Below, piece by piece: positions 7,366-14,136 of a stretch of DNA of 39,587 bases (position 1 is the first letter of the stretch; every line of letters starts with the position of its first letter). Origin of the DNA: a virus; the IMG/VR virus record IMGVR_UViG_3300021438_000033, positions 1-39,587 of that record; one strand, 5' to 3'. The notes beneath the pieces are model-generated. The model was not told the origin of the DNA. It made no database searches and worked only from the letters and a program-made list of their open reading frames with translations. A program made the position numbers and the translations under genes.

Positions 7366-7674
7366 TTAAGCCTCCTTTACAAACACACCAGCGCTATTTA
7401 ACTTTCCGCGTCTATCTTTAATTTCGTCGTAAGCGGCTTCTAGACACTCTAGGAGCGATAAACCAACGATGTCGCTACCAATGATGAGCGTGACAAGAAT
7501 ATCGCCATATGCGTCTCTCGCTGCGTCCTTGTCGCATGAATTGAGTGCCGCGACTAACTCACCAACTTCCTCGATTGTCTTAGCCGCTTGAGCCAGTCCA
7601 TTAGAGTGCTTGATGATGTCGCGCTGTTCAGCCCAGCGAAGGACTTTAAGTTCTAAATCGCCATAACTTGACAT
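7366..7674 (-). CDS. MazG-like nucleotide pyrophosphohydrolase
   Basis: A 102-residue all-alpha NTP pyrophosphohydrolase fold. The metal-binding signature is visible as TIEEVGELVAAL (Glu35, 36 and 39) followed by AARDAYGDILVTLI (Asp54 and Asp58). It would hydrolyse (d)NTPs to monophosphates, or act on (p)ppGpp-type signals as suggested for phage MazG. Start ATG is preceded by GGAGTAAG that overlaps the end of the upstream gene. It is close to the single-domain length of phage MazG-like proteins. Confidence 0.85.
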   Translation of the reverse strand: MSSYGDLELKVLRWAEQRDIIKHSNGLAQAAKTIEEVGELVAALNSCDKDAARDAYGDILVTLIIGSDIVGLSLLECLEAAYDEIKDRRGKLNSAGVFVKEA

Positions 7675-7680
7675 AATGTC

Positions 7681-7935
7681 TTACTCCTTAATCGCCTTGC
7701 GTTTTGCCCAGGCTTGTTCTTGATATTCCCTTGCGCGTTGCTTTTGAAGACAGCCGCAAGATTTTGATTTGCCGGATAGGATGTTCTGCTCTAACACTGA
7801 GCGCACTGTTCCACACCGGCACTTAGCAACTAGCACACGCTTCACTCCATTGCTTGTGTGCTTGTCAGCATCTGCTTCAATGATCGTCCAGTAGCCAATG
7901 GATTGACCAATGATGTTCCTTCTTGGCATTGGCAT
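7681..7935 (-). CDS. Stand-alone zinc-binding DNA-binding module
   Basis: An 84-residue protein with the start set at the ATG at 7935, which has GGAAGG 7 nt upstream and overlaps the previous stop (TAATG). The core GYWTIIEADAD then CRCGTVRSV then SGKSKSCGCLQKQR parallels residues 13-62 of the HNH endonuclease at 31533-32024 (GRLTVLARG, CECGSIVTV, SGHTQSCGCFRKE). It is therefore the small Cys-rich module often fused to HNH nucleases, here without the nuclease. It could be a DNA-binding regulator or the remnant of a homing gene. Confidence 0.75.
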   Translation of the reverse strand: MPMPRRNIIGQSIGYWTIIEADADKHTSNGVKRVLVAKCRCGTVRSVLEQNILSGKSKSCGCLQKQRAREYQEQAWAKRKAIKE

Positions 7936-8192
7936 TAGCAGCCTTCCTCTACCCAGTCGATTTGACTGGATGCTTTGACTGTTTGTGTACGTTCCCTGAT
8001 CTTCTTCTTGTCTGCTTCTGAATGCATCGGAAGAGAACAATACCACTGCCATTCGCAACCCTCATACCAAACGCCAATAACTGCTGGACCATGATCTGTT
8101 TTGAATAATAGCTTTACACCCTTGTAGCGGAAAGTGCTGTCAATCTCTTTCCACTCTGGCTTATATTCAGCCTTATATAATTGGTTACTCAT
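7935..8192 (-). CDS. Hypothetical protein
   Basis: An 85-residue protein rich in aromatic residues (EWKEIDSTFRYKGVKLLF, GVWYEGCEWQWYCSLP). No recognised family, signal or membrane segment. It overlaps the 3' end of rusA by 8 nt and the next gene by one base, so it belongs to the leftward early operon. Confidence 0.7.
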   Translation of the reverse strand: MSNQLYKAEYKPEWKEIDSTFRYKGVKLLFKTDHGPAVIGVWYEGCEWQWYCSLPMHSEADKKKIRERTQTVKASSQIDWVEEGC

Positions 8193-8550
8193 AATCTTCT
8201 ATTGTAACTAATAACGCACCAGATTCTACTGGCTCACCATAATAGAGATAAATACGTTTTACTTGTTTGTCATTGAGGAAGACGATTCCTTGTAATGCGT
8301 CTAGTGTTGCTTTAAGGCAGTTGTCTAAGTCAATAACTGTTTTACTTGCGTTGCCAGCAATAGTCATCTTTGGACGTAATTCAATAATTACACTGACTGG
8401 GCCAGTGATTAACTGCACTTTGCGCTGACTACAGATATACTTGATTTCGTTCTTGTAGCGTGTCGCTTCCTTAGACTGAACCTGCCTGCCTTTGTAGACG
8501 CGCCAGATCTTGTTCATCGAGACTGGATAGGGAAGTTCAAGTGTAATCAT
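8185..8550 (-). CDS. rusA: RusA-like Holliday junction resolvase
   Basis: A 121-residue endonuclease of the RusA family. The N-terminus MITLELPYPVSMNKIWR is typical. The catalytic aspartates are seen in DLDNCLKATLDAL (Asp74, 76 and 84) and LNDKQV (Asp94). It resolves branched DNA before packaging. It lies directly downstream of the iteron region, with no obvious ribosome site, and a TATAAT 15 nt upstream of the start suggests a very short leader. Confidence 0.93.
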   Translation of the reverse strand: MITLELPYPVSMNKIWRVYKGRQVQSKEATRYKNEIKYICSQRKVQLITGPVSVIIELRPKMTIAGNASKTVIDLDNCLKATLDALQGIVFLNDKQVKRIYLYYGEPVESGALLVTIEDYE

Positions 8551-8564
8551 ACGAGCATTGTTGC

Positions 8565-8570
8565 ATTATA
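8565..8570 (-). promoter_or_regulatory. Possible -10 element for rusA operon
   Basis: A perfect TATAAT on the minus strand, 15 nt upstream of the rusA ATG. No good -35 hexamer is seen at 16-18 nt; the first iteron lies just upstream at 8595. If used, the transcript would be nearly leaderless and could be controlled by the iteron-binding protein. Weak evidence. Confidence 0.3.
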
Positions 8571-8594
8571 AAGCATCTTGTGCAAACTTGATCT

Positions 8595-8801
8595 GACCCG
8601 TTCCCTGTTCCCTCACCTGTTCCCTGCTGTTCCCTAATTCCAAGGGAATGGGTGCAGGTCTAGTGAGAAGATTTAATTCTCACGACCTGTTCCCTGCATT
8701 TTTTCTTAAGGGGGAATAGGTCAAAGGGAATGGGTCAATTGACCAATTTTTGTACAATATTTTGATGGCGTTTTTCATAAAATTACGCTGACCCGTTCCC
8801 T
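8595..8801. repeat. Iteron cluster, candidate replication origin / control region
   Basis: Nine copies of a motif close to GACCYRTTCCCT lie in a 255-nt gap without genes. Forward copies are at 8595-8606, 8607-8613 (short), 8614-8625, 8628-8635 (short), 8684-8695 and 8790-8801. Inverted copies are at 8643-8655, 8711-8722 and 8725-8736. The region also holds a long dyad (8655-8689), a perfect palindrome GGTCAATTGACC (8733-8744) and an AT-rich stretch (8745-8788). This is the arrangement of an iteron-type origin, and it lies between the primase-helicase gene and rusA. It could instead be an operator array. Confidence 0.75.
8655..8689. repeat. Long inverted repeat inside the iteron region
   Basis: CAGGTC pairs with GACCTG and, after a TA bulge, GTGAGAA pairs with TTCTCAC around a 7-nt loop: 13 bp in total. 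Iterons of opposite orientation flank it. It could extrude as a cruciform or serve as a primase loading site (inference). Confidence 0.7.
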
Positions 8802-8805
8802 TTTT

Positions 8806-10767
8806 TTAGCTAGTTCTATGCTGTCTTGGATTGATGATATGGATCATTCTTGCGTTTCTAGCGCCAGAAAATTCACTTACAAGCTTCTGTTCAAGAAGCT
8901 CATCAATGACTTCACCAACGATTGCACCCTTACCTTTGACATGCTTTTTTAGCTGAGAAATTGACATGTCACCTTCATCAGAAAGCACCTGCAAAAGCTT
9001 TTCACGCACTTTTAAACGAGTTGCAATCTTTGCTGCGGTTGCGCCAGATTCCTTAACTTCTTTCCTTTCTTCAGTACTAGATATACATGGAATACCATAA
9101 CGATAACGTACTGTTTGCGTTTGACCCCAAGGCGTTAATACCTCTTCTGAATCTGAATATGAATCAAATTTAATATCAGTAAAATCACATTCAAAACGTC
9201 TTTTACCAAGCGTTAAAAACCTTTGACCATCAATATTTAATAAGTATGCAACAGCGTTTGCATCACCTTCAAATGCACCAGCGCCACGCGCAGACATTTG
9301 ATCTATATCATCTTTGCTTGCAATCTTACTAGTATGTGCAACTAACCAAATAGCGCATTTACCCATTGATTCTTTAATAGATGCAATAACCTTACCGGCC
9401 TCTGCATTATCGTTTTCATTATCTAAATCAATAGTCGCGTTTGAGGTATCAAGGACAATCAATGGCTCAGTGACGTAGCCATTAAACTCTGGACCAAGAT
9501 TGATAGCGCATTCGGCGCGAAGCTCTGCAATAAGATCTGACAAGTCACAGCCTTTTTGCCTTCTTGCATTGACAATCTTAAACCAGTAGCCAAATCCTTC
9601 CGCTGGCTCTTGAAGCTTTTCATGTTTACAGATCCCATACATGATGCGCTCAACCTGGTCAGCATCTTCTGTGATGTAGATAACGCGCCGCCTTAGTGAT
9701 GGCCGAAGATCAGCTTCCGGCACACAAAGATGCGCCGCATGAAACGCCAATGGCACTAAAAGACTGGTTTTACCAACACCTGGAGGACCAGCAATGACGG
9801 TGATTTTATTGCTGATAAATCCATCTATGACAAACTCAACTGGTTTTAGCTTGTCAAGTTTGTATTGATACTCAGCGCTATTCTGTGGTTGCTCTGGTTC
9901 TGCTTTTTTAAACTTTGCCGCTCCCTCAATCGATTTTGGAATGCTGTCATAGCGCGCCTTCCATGTTTTGTAGTCAGTGTTTTTGCGTAAAGACTGCTCC
10001 ATGATGGCTCTAACAATGTTAGTGGTTGCGCCATCGTTAAGACCAGATGCAATAAGACTTCCAGAAAGTTTGTTTATGTTGTGATGCAATGCATTGCCAT
10101 GCAAAATATCATGCACAGCGTTCATTAACTTAGTATCTTGAGGCTCAAATGATGAGCCTGATGCTTTCATTTGCTCCGTTGATTCAAAGCAAACACCGAA
10201 CACATCTGCTGCATCTAACAGCGTGTATTGATTCTCAGGATTCCATGCAACAAGCCTGTGATTAAACGCGCCATGCTTTGGCTTTTGATTCTGACCAACT
10301 GGCAATCGACAATATCTAACCGCATTGTTTCCGCTTTGATCGACTGGCATCAAGCCAATGCTTGCCATCGCTAAAAGAAGGCCATTGACTGCATTTATGT
10401 TTGCAGCATTTTCATCATCTTCAGCAATGAACAACCCAACCTGATAATTGCCTGGGCTTGTTTCTATGATGAAGCTTGGTTCACCATTGAGCTTTGTAAT
10501 GTCTGGATCGTCGGCAACAAGGACTAACAAGCGGTCAAAAAAATCATTCCGCCTTTTTACTTCTCCATTAATTGGCTTTAATGCAGCTACTGAATAATAA
10601 GTGTTGCGCTCAACAAGCGTGTCAACATCAGATTGATCGACAATGTAACGCTGTCCGCCCCACGGCGCTTTTGCATCTGGATCTCCAACAAACGCATTCC
10701 ACCAGACGCTAGAGCCATGCGGTGTTGACTCTAGCAAATGCGCTAAAAAATCTGAATTAAGGACCAT
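8806..10767 (-). CDS. Primase-helicase: RepB-type primase fused to RepA/RecA-like helicase
   Basis: A 653-residue replication protein. The N-terminal ~190 residues (LLVLVADDPDI, IIETSPGNYQVGLF, NAVRYCRLPVGQNQKP) follow the RepB-like archaeo-eukaryotic primase pattern. The C-terminal helicase has Walker A GPPGVGKT (327-334), Walker B PLIVLDTS (about 435-442), a sensor-like WLVAHTSK and a GAGAFEGDANAVAYL segment. A short winged-helix-like tail follows. It would unwind and prime phage DNA at the adjacent iteron region. No DNA polymerase gene is seen, so elongation probably relies on the host. Assignment of the primase half is by motif pattern. Confidence 0.85.
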   Translation of the reverse strand: MVLNSDFLAHLLESTPHGSSVWWNAFVGDPDAKAPWGGQRYIVDQSDVDTLVERNTYYSVAALKPINGEVKRRNDFFDRLLVLVADDPDITKLNGEPSFIIETSPGNYQVGLFIAEDDENAANINAVNGLLLAMASIGLMPVDQSGNNAVRYCRLPVGQNQKPKHGAFNHRLVAWNPENQYTLLDAADVFGVCFESTEQMKASGSSFEPQDTKLMNAVHDILHGNALHHNINKLSGSLIASGLNDGATTNIVRAIMEQSLRKNTDYKTWKARYDSIPKSIEGAAKFKKAEPEQPQNSAEYQYKLDKLKPVEFVIDGFISNKITVIAGPPGVGKTSLLVPLAFHAAHLCVPEADLRPSLRRRVIYITEDADQVERIMYGICKHEKLQEPAEGFGYWFKIVNARRQKGCDLSDLIAELRAECAINLGPEFNGYVTEPLIVLDTSNATIDLDNENDNAEAGKVIASIKESMGKCAIWLVAHTSKIASKDDIDQMSARGAGAFEGDANAVAYLLNIDGQRFLTLGKRRFECDFTDIKFDSYSDSEEVLTPWGQTQTVRYRYGIPCISSTEERKEVKESGATAAKIATRLKVREKLLQVLSDEGDMSISQLKKHVKGKGAIVGEVIDELLEQKLVSEFSGARNARMIHIINPRQHRTS

Positions 10768-10774
10768 GAAAAAC

Positions 10775-11056
10775 TTACTCCATGAATGGAAGCATTTGTT
10801 CTATTTTTTTTGCTGCATCAAGAATGTATTGCGCTCTACGCTTTTTCATCTTCCACCAATCTTCTGTTTTCATCAGATCATTAACTAGCGCTGGAACACA
10901 GTCCTTCGCGCAATTGCCACAAATAAAAGTGTCTTTTGCTATTGCTGAGTAATATCCATTCCAAACAATTCCACCAATTCTGTGGTCATAGACCTCGCCA
11001 CAATGAATGCATGGCGTGTCTGTTTCTGGAGCAAATGGCTGTGCAGGAATAATCAT
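10775..11056 (-). CDS. Zinc-binding hypothetical protein
   Basis: A 93-residue protein with CIHCGEVYDH and CGNCAKDC, two CxxC knuckles expected to bind one zinc ion, followed by a basic helix (WWKMKKRRAQYILDAAKKIEQ). It lies between the HTH regulator (ATGA overlap) and the primase-helicase. It may bind nucleic acid or the replication protein; no named family is recognised. Confidence 0.75.
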   Translation of the reverse strand: MIIPAQPFAPETDTPCIHCGEVYDHRIGGIVWNGYYSAIAKDTFICGNCAKDCVPALVNDLMKTEDWWKMKKRRAQYILDAAKKIEQMLPFME

Positions 11057-11229
11057 TGTTGCTTACCCTCAAAATAGTCGCTAAGAGCCTTCACAGTCTT
11101 GTATGAAGGATTGTCGTTTTTCCCAGATCGCACATCGCACACGGTGCTGTAATGCAGGCCAGTTGCATCTGCAACCATGTCTATACGTCTATCAAGCAAT
11201 TGTTCTCTAACCTCTTCAAGCGTCATCAT
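11053..11229 (-). CDS. Small HTH regulator (XRE/Cro-like)
   Basis: A 58-residue protein with an AGGAGG ribosome site 8 nt before its ATG. The segment DMVADATGLHYSTVCDVR reads as a helix-turn-helix (helix 2 and recognition helix), followed by NPSYKTVKALSDYF, the usual fourth and fifth helices of XRE-type domains. It is the first gene of the leftward unit and begins about 40 nt from the divergent promoters, so it is the obvious candidate to control them. With no integrase it is more likely a lytic timing regulator than a prophage repressor. Confidence 0.85.
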   Translation of the reverse strand: MMTLEEVREQLLDRRIDMVADATGLHYSTVCDVRSGKNDNPSYKTVKALSDYFEGKQQ

Positions 11230-11262
11230 TTAGGCTACCTCCTAATTTTTTGTGTGAACCTC

Positions 11263-11291
11263 TTGACATCTTAGTTTACGCTCTGTAGCAT
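11263..11291 (+). promoter_or_regulatory. Rightward early promoter
   Basis: A perfect TTGACA (11263-11268) followed after 17 nt by TAGCAT (11286-11291). It points toward the Sak4-like gene, with a predicted start near 11298 and a GGAG ribosome site at 11326. It overlaps the leftward promoter face to face. Confidence 0.7.
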
Positions 11292-11297
11292 TGTCAA
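11268..11297 (-). promoter_or_regulatory. Leftward early promoter, overlapping the rightward one
   Basis: On the minus strand TTGACA (11297-11292) is followed after 18 nt by TAAGAT (11273-11268). The -10 of each promoter lies beside the -35 of the other, so polymerase bound to one should block the other. The two TTGACA sites also form the arms of an inverted repeat that a dimeric regulator could read. Confidence 0.6.
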
Positions 11298-11301
11298 CAG
11301 T

Positions 11302-11317
11302 CCCAGAGATCACTGGG
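11302..11317. promoter_or_regulatory. Palindrome CCCAG-N6-CTGGG, candidate operator
   Basis: CCCAG and CTGGG flank A-GATC-A: a 16-bp near-perfect palindrome just downstream of the predicted rightward transcription start. The position fits an operator for the small HTH protein, or a hairpin at the mRNA 5' end. Confidence 0.5.
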
Positions 11318-11337
11318 CACACACTGGAGTAAGAATC

Positions 11338-12018
11338 ATGGCAATAAATCTCAAGTCCACTAAAGGAGTGGCTACAGATGGCGGTGTTAAAGTCCTTGTC
11401 TATGGCGGTGCTGGCGCTGGTAAAACTTCCCTCATTGGAACGCTTCCAGATCCAATTATCATTTCTGCTGAAGCTGGCTTATTGTCGCTGGCTGATCTTG
11501 ACATTCCATACATTGAGGTTACGGATATGGCTTCCTTGCGCGAAGCGTATAGCTTTGTCGCATCTAGCAAAGACGCTGAACGATTTAGATCAGTGGCAAT
11601 TGACTCTATATCCGAAATCGCAGAAGTCGTACTTAATTCCGAAAAGAAGCAAACCAAAGATCCGCGTCAAGCCTACGGTGCGCTACAGGAGCAGATGACT
11701 GATCTGATTCGCGCATTTCGTGATTTGTCTGGAAAAAATGTCTATATGTCAGCCAAGATGGAAAAAGTGCAAGACGAATCTGGACGCATTTTGTATGGAC
11801 CATCTATGCCGGGTAACAAGCTTGCACAGATGCTTCCATACTTCTTTGACGAAGTGCTTGCATTGCGCGTAGAAAAAGATGACGAAGGAAAGTCACAACG
11901 CGCTTTGATGTGCGACTCTGATGGCCTATGGTCAGCTAAGGACCGCTCTGGAAAGCTGGATGCTTGGGAAATGGCTGATCTATCTTTTATCTTTAACAAA
12001 ATAGCAGGTAACAAATGA
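11338..12018 (+). CDS. Sak4-like AAA/RecA-type ATPase (phage recombination)
   Basis: A 226-residue ATPase of the phage AAA_24 / Sak4 group. Walker A GGAGAGKT is at 23-30, IIISAEAGLLSL follows, and the Walker B-like RSVAIDSISEI lies near 84-94. Proteins of this type act in single-strand annealing recombination, typically with an SSB-like partner. Here a DUF669 protein lies three genes downstream and RusA is in the facing operon. It is the first gene of the rightward unit, with ribosome site GGAGTAAG. Confidence 0.85.
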   Translation: MAINLKSTKGVATDGGVKVLVYGGAGAGKTSLIGTLPDPIIISAEAGLLSLADLDIPYIEVTDMASLREAYSFVASSKDAERFRSVAIDSISEIAEVVLNSEKKQTKDPRQAYGALQEQMTDLIRAFRDLSGKNVYMSAKMEKVQDESGRILYGPSMPGNKLAQMLPYFFDEVLALRVEKDDEGKSQRALMCDSDGLWSAKDRSGKLDAWEMADLSFIFNKIAGNK

Positions 12019-12212
12019 AACTTGTAATCATTGACAATTCTGGTGCTGAACATGACCTTGATACCGTTATCCTTGGCATTGCTGGCGATATACATAGGCT
12101 TAACCAGCGATTGATTCGCGTAGAAACTGAACTTGGCATTAGCTATCAGGATGTTGAGGCTGAAGCAATTGCAGACACAGAGGAAGAAAATGGATCTGAA
12201 GAAGCTGTCTGA
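12015..12212 (+). CDS. Small acidic hypothetical protein
   Basis: A 65-residue protein, MKLVIIDNSGAEHDLDTVIL then a helix (IHRLNQRLIRVETELGI) and a strongly acidic C-terminus. It overlaps the ATPase stop by 4 nt. No family is recognised. Confidence 0.65.
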   Translation: MKLVIIDNSGAEHDLDTVILGIAGDIHRLNQRLIRVETELGISYQDVEAEAIADTEEENGSEEAV

Positions 12213-12573
12213 GCAATGGCTAGAAGCAAAGACATTAGAACGTGATGCAGCAGAGCGACGCAGAGTTATCGAAGATCAGATGCGTCAATGCTTGAAGATT
12301 GAAGATAGCGAAGAAGGCACTGTGACTAGCTTGATTGGCCCATATAAGATCAAAGCTGCATGCCGAGTCAACCGCAAGATTGATCCAGAAAAGTTTCTGA
12401 TGCTTGCAAATGACGCTAAGATTGAAGTTCAGGACTTTACGCGCTGGAAATGCGAACTAGTGATGTCTGCATGGAAAAAACAACCAGAGTATGTACAGCA
12501 AGTATTGTCACGCGCAATCACTGCTGAACCCGGTAGAGCTACGTTTACTGTTGAAACAATTGATAAGGAGTAA
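12190..12573 (+). CDS. Hypothetical phage protein of the recombination operon
   Basis: A 127-residue protein; I chose the ATG at 12190 (GAGGAAG upstream, overlapping the previous gene by 23 nt) instead of an upstream start at 12133, which would overlap it by 80 nt. A charged N-terminal helix (LEAKTLERDAAERRRVIEDQM) is followed by a beta-rich half (GPYKIKAACRVNRKIDPEKF). It resembles small phage proteins found beside SSB-like genes, but I cannot assign a function. Confidence 0.7.
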   Translation: MDLKKLSEQWLEAKTLERDAAERRRVIEDQMRQCLKIEDSEEGTVTSLIGPYKIKAACRVNRKIDPEKFLMLANDAKIEVQDFTRWKCELVMSAWKKQPEYVQQVLSRAITAEPGRATFTVETIDKE

Positions 12574-12578
12574 GAACA

Positions 12579-13031
12579 ATGCGTTTAGATGAAGTTTTCA
12601 CACTTGATTCCGTACCAGCACAGACGAACAGCTATGAAGCGCTTCCTGCTGGTATGTATGAAGCAACGATTGCCAATGCCGAGATCAAAGACTCAAAGTC
12701 TGGCGGCAAGTACATCAATGTTCGTTACGACATTACTGGGCCAAGTCACGCTGGCCGTGTAGTGTTTGGAATGATTACGATTAATAACGCTAATCCCAAA
12801 GCTGAGGAAGTTGGCCGCCAGCAGCTTGGCTCACTGATTCAAGCCATTGGTCTTGATAAGCTTGCAGACACAGATCAGCTTATTGGCGGTCAGCTCATTA
12901 TTAAACTGACTGTAGAAAACTCTGAACAGTACGGAGAACAAAATCGAGTACAGGGCTTCAGAGCGGCTAATAAAGCATCTAAGCCAAGTGCTGCTACAAC
13001 CAACACGCCACCTTGGGCATCCAAGAAATAA
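12579..13031 (+). CDS. DUF669 family, SSB-like protein
   Basis: A 150-residue protein with the DUF669 pattern: LPAGMYEATIANAEIKDSKS, KYINVRYDITGPSHAGRVVF, RQQLGSLIQAIGL and a low-complexity tail ending PPWASKK. DUF669 proteins are thought to bind single-stranded DNA in phage replication and recombination operons. Pairing with the Sak4-like ATPase in the same operon supports this. Ribosome site AAGGAGTAAG lies 5 nt from the ATG. Confidence 0.82.
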   Translation: MRLDEVFTLDSVPAQTNSYEALPAGMYEATIANAEIKDSKSGGKYINVRYDITGPSHAGRVVFGMITINNANPKAEEVGRQQLGSLIQAIGLDKLADTDQLIGGQLIIKLTVENSEQYGEQNRVQGFRAANKASKPSAATTNTPPWASKK

Positions 13032-13052
13032 GTTTCCACTCCCAGTGCTTAC

Positions 13053-13079
13053 GCCCACAAGGATGTGGGCATTTTTTTT
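13053..13079 (+). terminator. Intrinsic terminator inside the rightward operon
   Basis: GCCCACA (13053-13059) and TGTGGGC (13064-13070) form a perfect 7-bp stem with AGGA loop, followed by A and eight T. It lies between the DUF669 gene and the Cas4-like nuclease, and the ribosome site of the latter begins right after the T tract. Downstream genes therefore need readthrough, antitermination or another promoter. Confidence 0.93.
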
Positions 13080-13089
13080 GGAGTAAGTC

Positions 13090-14136
13090 ATGGCTACAAT
13101 GCCAGTATCAAAAAATTACATTGCTGAACAGATAGATATTGCACATGAGAAGAAAGCAGACGGATTCCGTGAACATCTTGGCGTTTCTCTTCTTGGTCAT
13201 TCCTGTGATCGTTATCTCTGGCTTTCTTTCCGTTGGGCTATTGCTAGTGCGTTTACTGGCAGGATGCTTAGATTGTTTCGCCGTGGCCATCTTGAGGAGG
13301 AGACAGTCATAGCAGACCTGAAGCTCATAGGATGCGCTCTTAATGAACGACAAACCCGCGTAGACTTTGGCGCATTTGTATCTGGCAGTTGTGACGGGAT
13401 TATCACATCTGGTCTACCGGGATATGAGAAGCACAAGGTAGTGCTGGAGATTAAGACACATTCAAAGAAGTCATTCGACGAACTCTGCAAGAAAGGCGTA
13501 GCGCTTGCAAAGGAACAGCATTACATCCAGATGCAGGGCTACATGCTTGGTCTTGGCGCTGAGTTAGCGCTCTATTATGCAGTCTGCAAAGACGATGACC
13601 GCATACATACAGAGATCATCCATCTAGACAGACAGTTAGCCGAAAAATACGTCAATCGCGGTAAGAAGATTGCCATGTCTGATTACATGCCAGAGCCATT
13701 GAGCGCTGATCCATCATGGTATCAGTGCAAGATGTGCAGCTTTTATGATTTCTGCCATGAAACAAAGCTAACGCAGCAGATCAATTGCCGTACATGCGTC
13801 CTGTCTACAGCTAACGCTGATAGCACGTTTACTTGCTCTAAGTACGACAACTATAAGATTGAGCCTGAGTACCAGCGCACTGGCTGTGAAGGTCATGTCT
13901 TGCATCCAGACTTAGTGCCATGGGAGCGCATGGAATCAGATAGCTTGCATGAAGCTGTCTACATCATAGATGGTCAGCCAGTACGCAATGGTGAGCCTGA
14001 TGAGCGTGTATACAGGTCATCTGAGATTATCGCTAACCCAGTAGCTTGTGCGCATCCTGATGAGACTACAGAGGCGTTGCGTGTGGTGTTTGATGCAAAA
14101 TTGGTGAATTGTGGTAGTCAAGAGCCTAAGTTTTGA
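13090..14136 (+). CDS. Cas4-like PD-(D/E)XK nuclease with Fe-S cluster motif
   Basis: A 348-residue nuclease. The core shows Glu in RRGHLEEE (69-71), Asp102 in GSCDGII, then VVLEIKTH with Glu120 and Lys122, and QHYIQMQGYMLGL near 143-155: the RecB/Cas4 motifs in order. Cys40 plus Cys213, Cys216 and Cys222 (CKMCSFYDFC) match the four ligands of the 4Fe-4S clasp in Cas4 and AddB. A second Cys group follows (CRTC at 233-236, Cys249). It probably supplies single-stranded DNA for the Sak4-like and DUF669 proteins. No CRISPR is present. Confidence 0.88.
   Translation: MATMPVSKNYIAEQIDIAHEKKADGFREHLGVSLLGHSCDRYLWLSFRWAIASAFTGRMLRLFRRGHLEEETVIADLKLIGCALNERQTRVDFGAFVSGSCDGIITSGLPGYEKHKVVLEIKTHSKKSFDELCKKGVALAKEQHYIQMQGYMLGLGAELALYYAVCKDDDRIHTEIIHLDRQLAEKYVNRGKKIAMSDYMPEPLSADPSWYQCKMCSFYDFCHETKLTQQINCRTCVLSTANADSTFTCSKYDNYKIEPEYQRTGCEGHVLHPDLVPWERMESDSLHEAVYIIDGQPVRNGEPDERVYRSSEIIANPVACAHPDETTEALRVVFDAKLVNCGSQEPKF

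Noticed and set aside
8595-8801. CRISPR array
   Set aside because: The repeats are about 12 bp, occur in both orientations and have irregular spacing, and no cas genes are present; the Cas4-like nuclease is a recombination enzyme in its context.
12133-12189. Upstream start at 12133 for the gene ending at 12573
   Set aside because: It would run 80 nt inside the previous gene and lacks a ribosome site, whereas the ATG at 12190 follows GAGGAAG.
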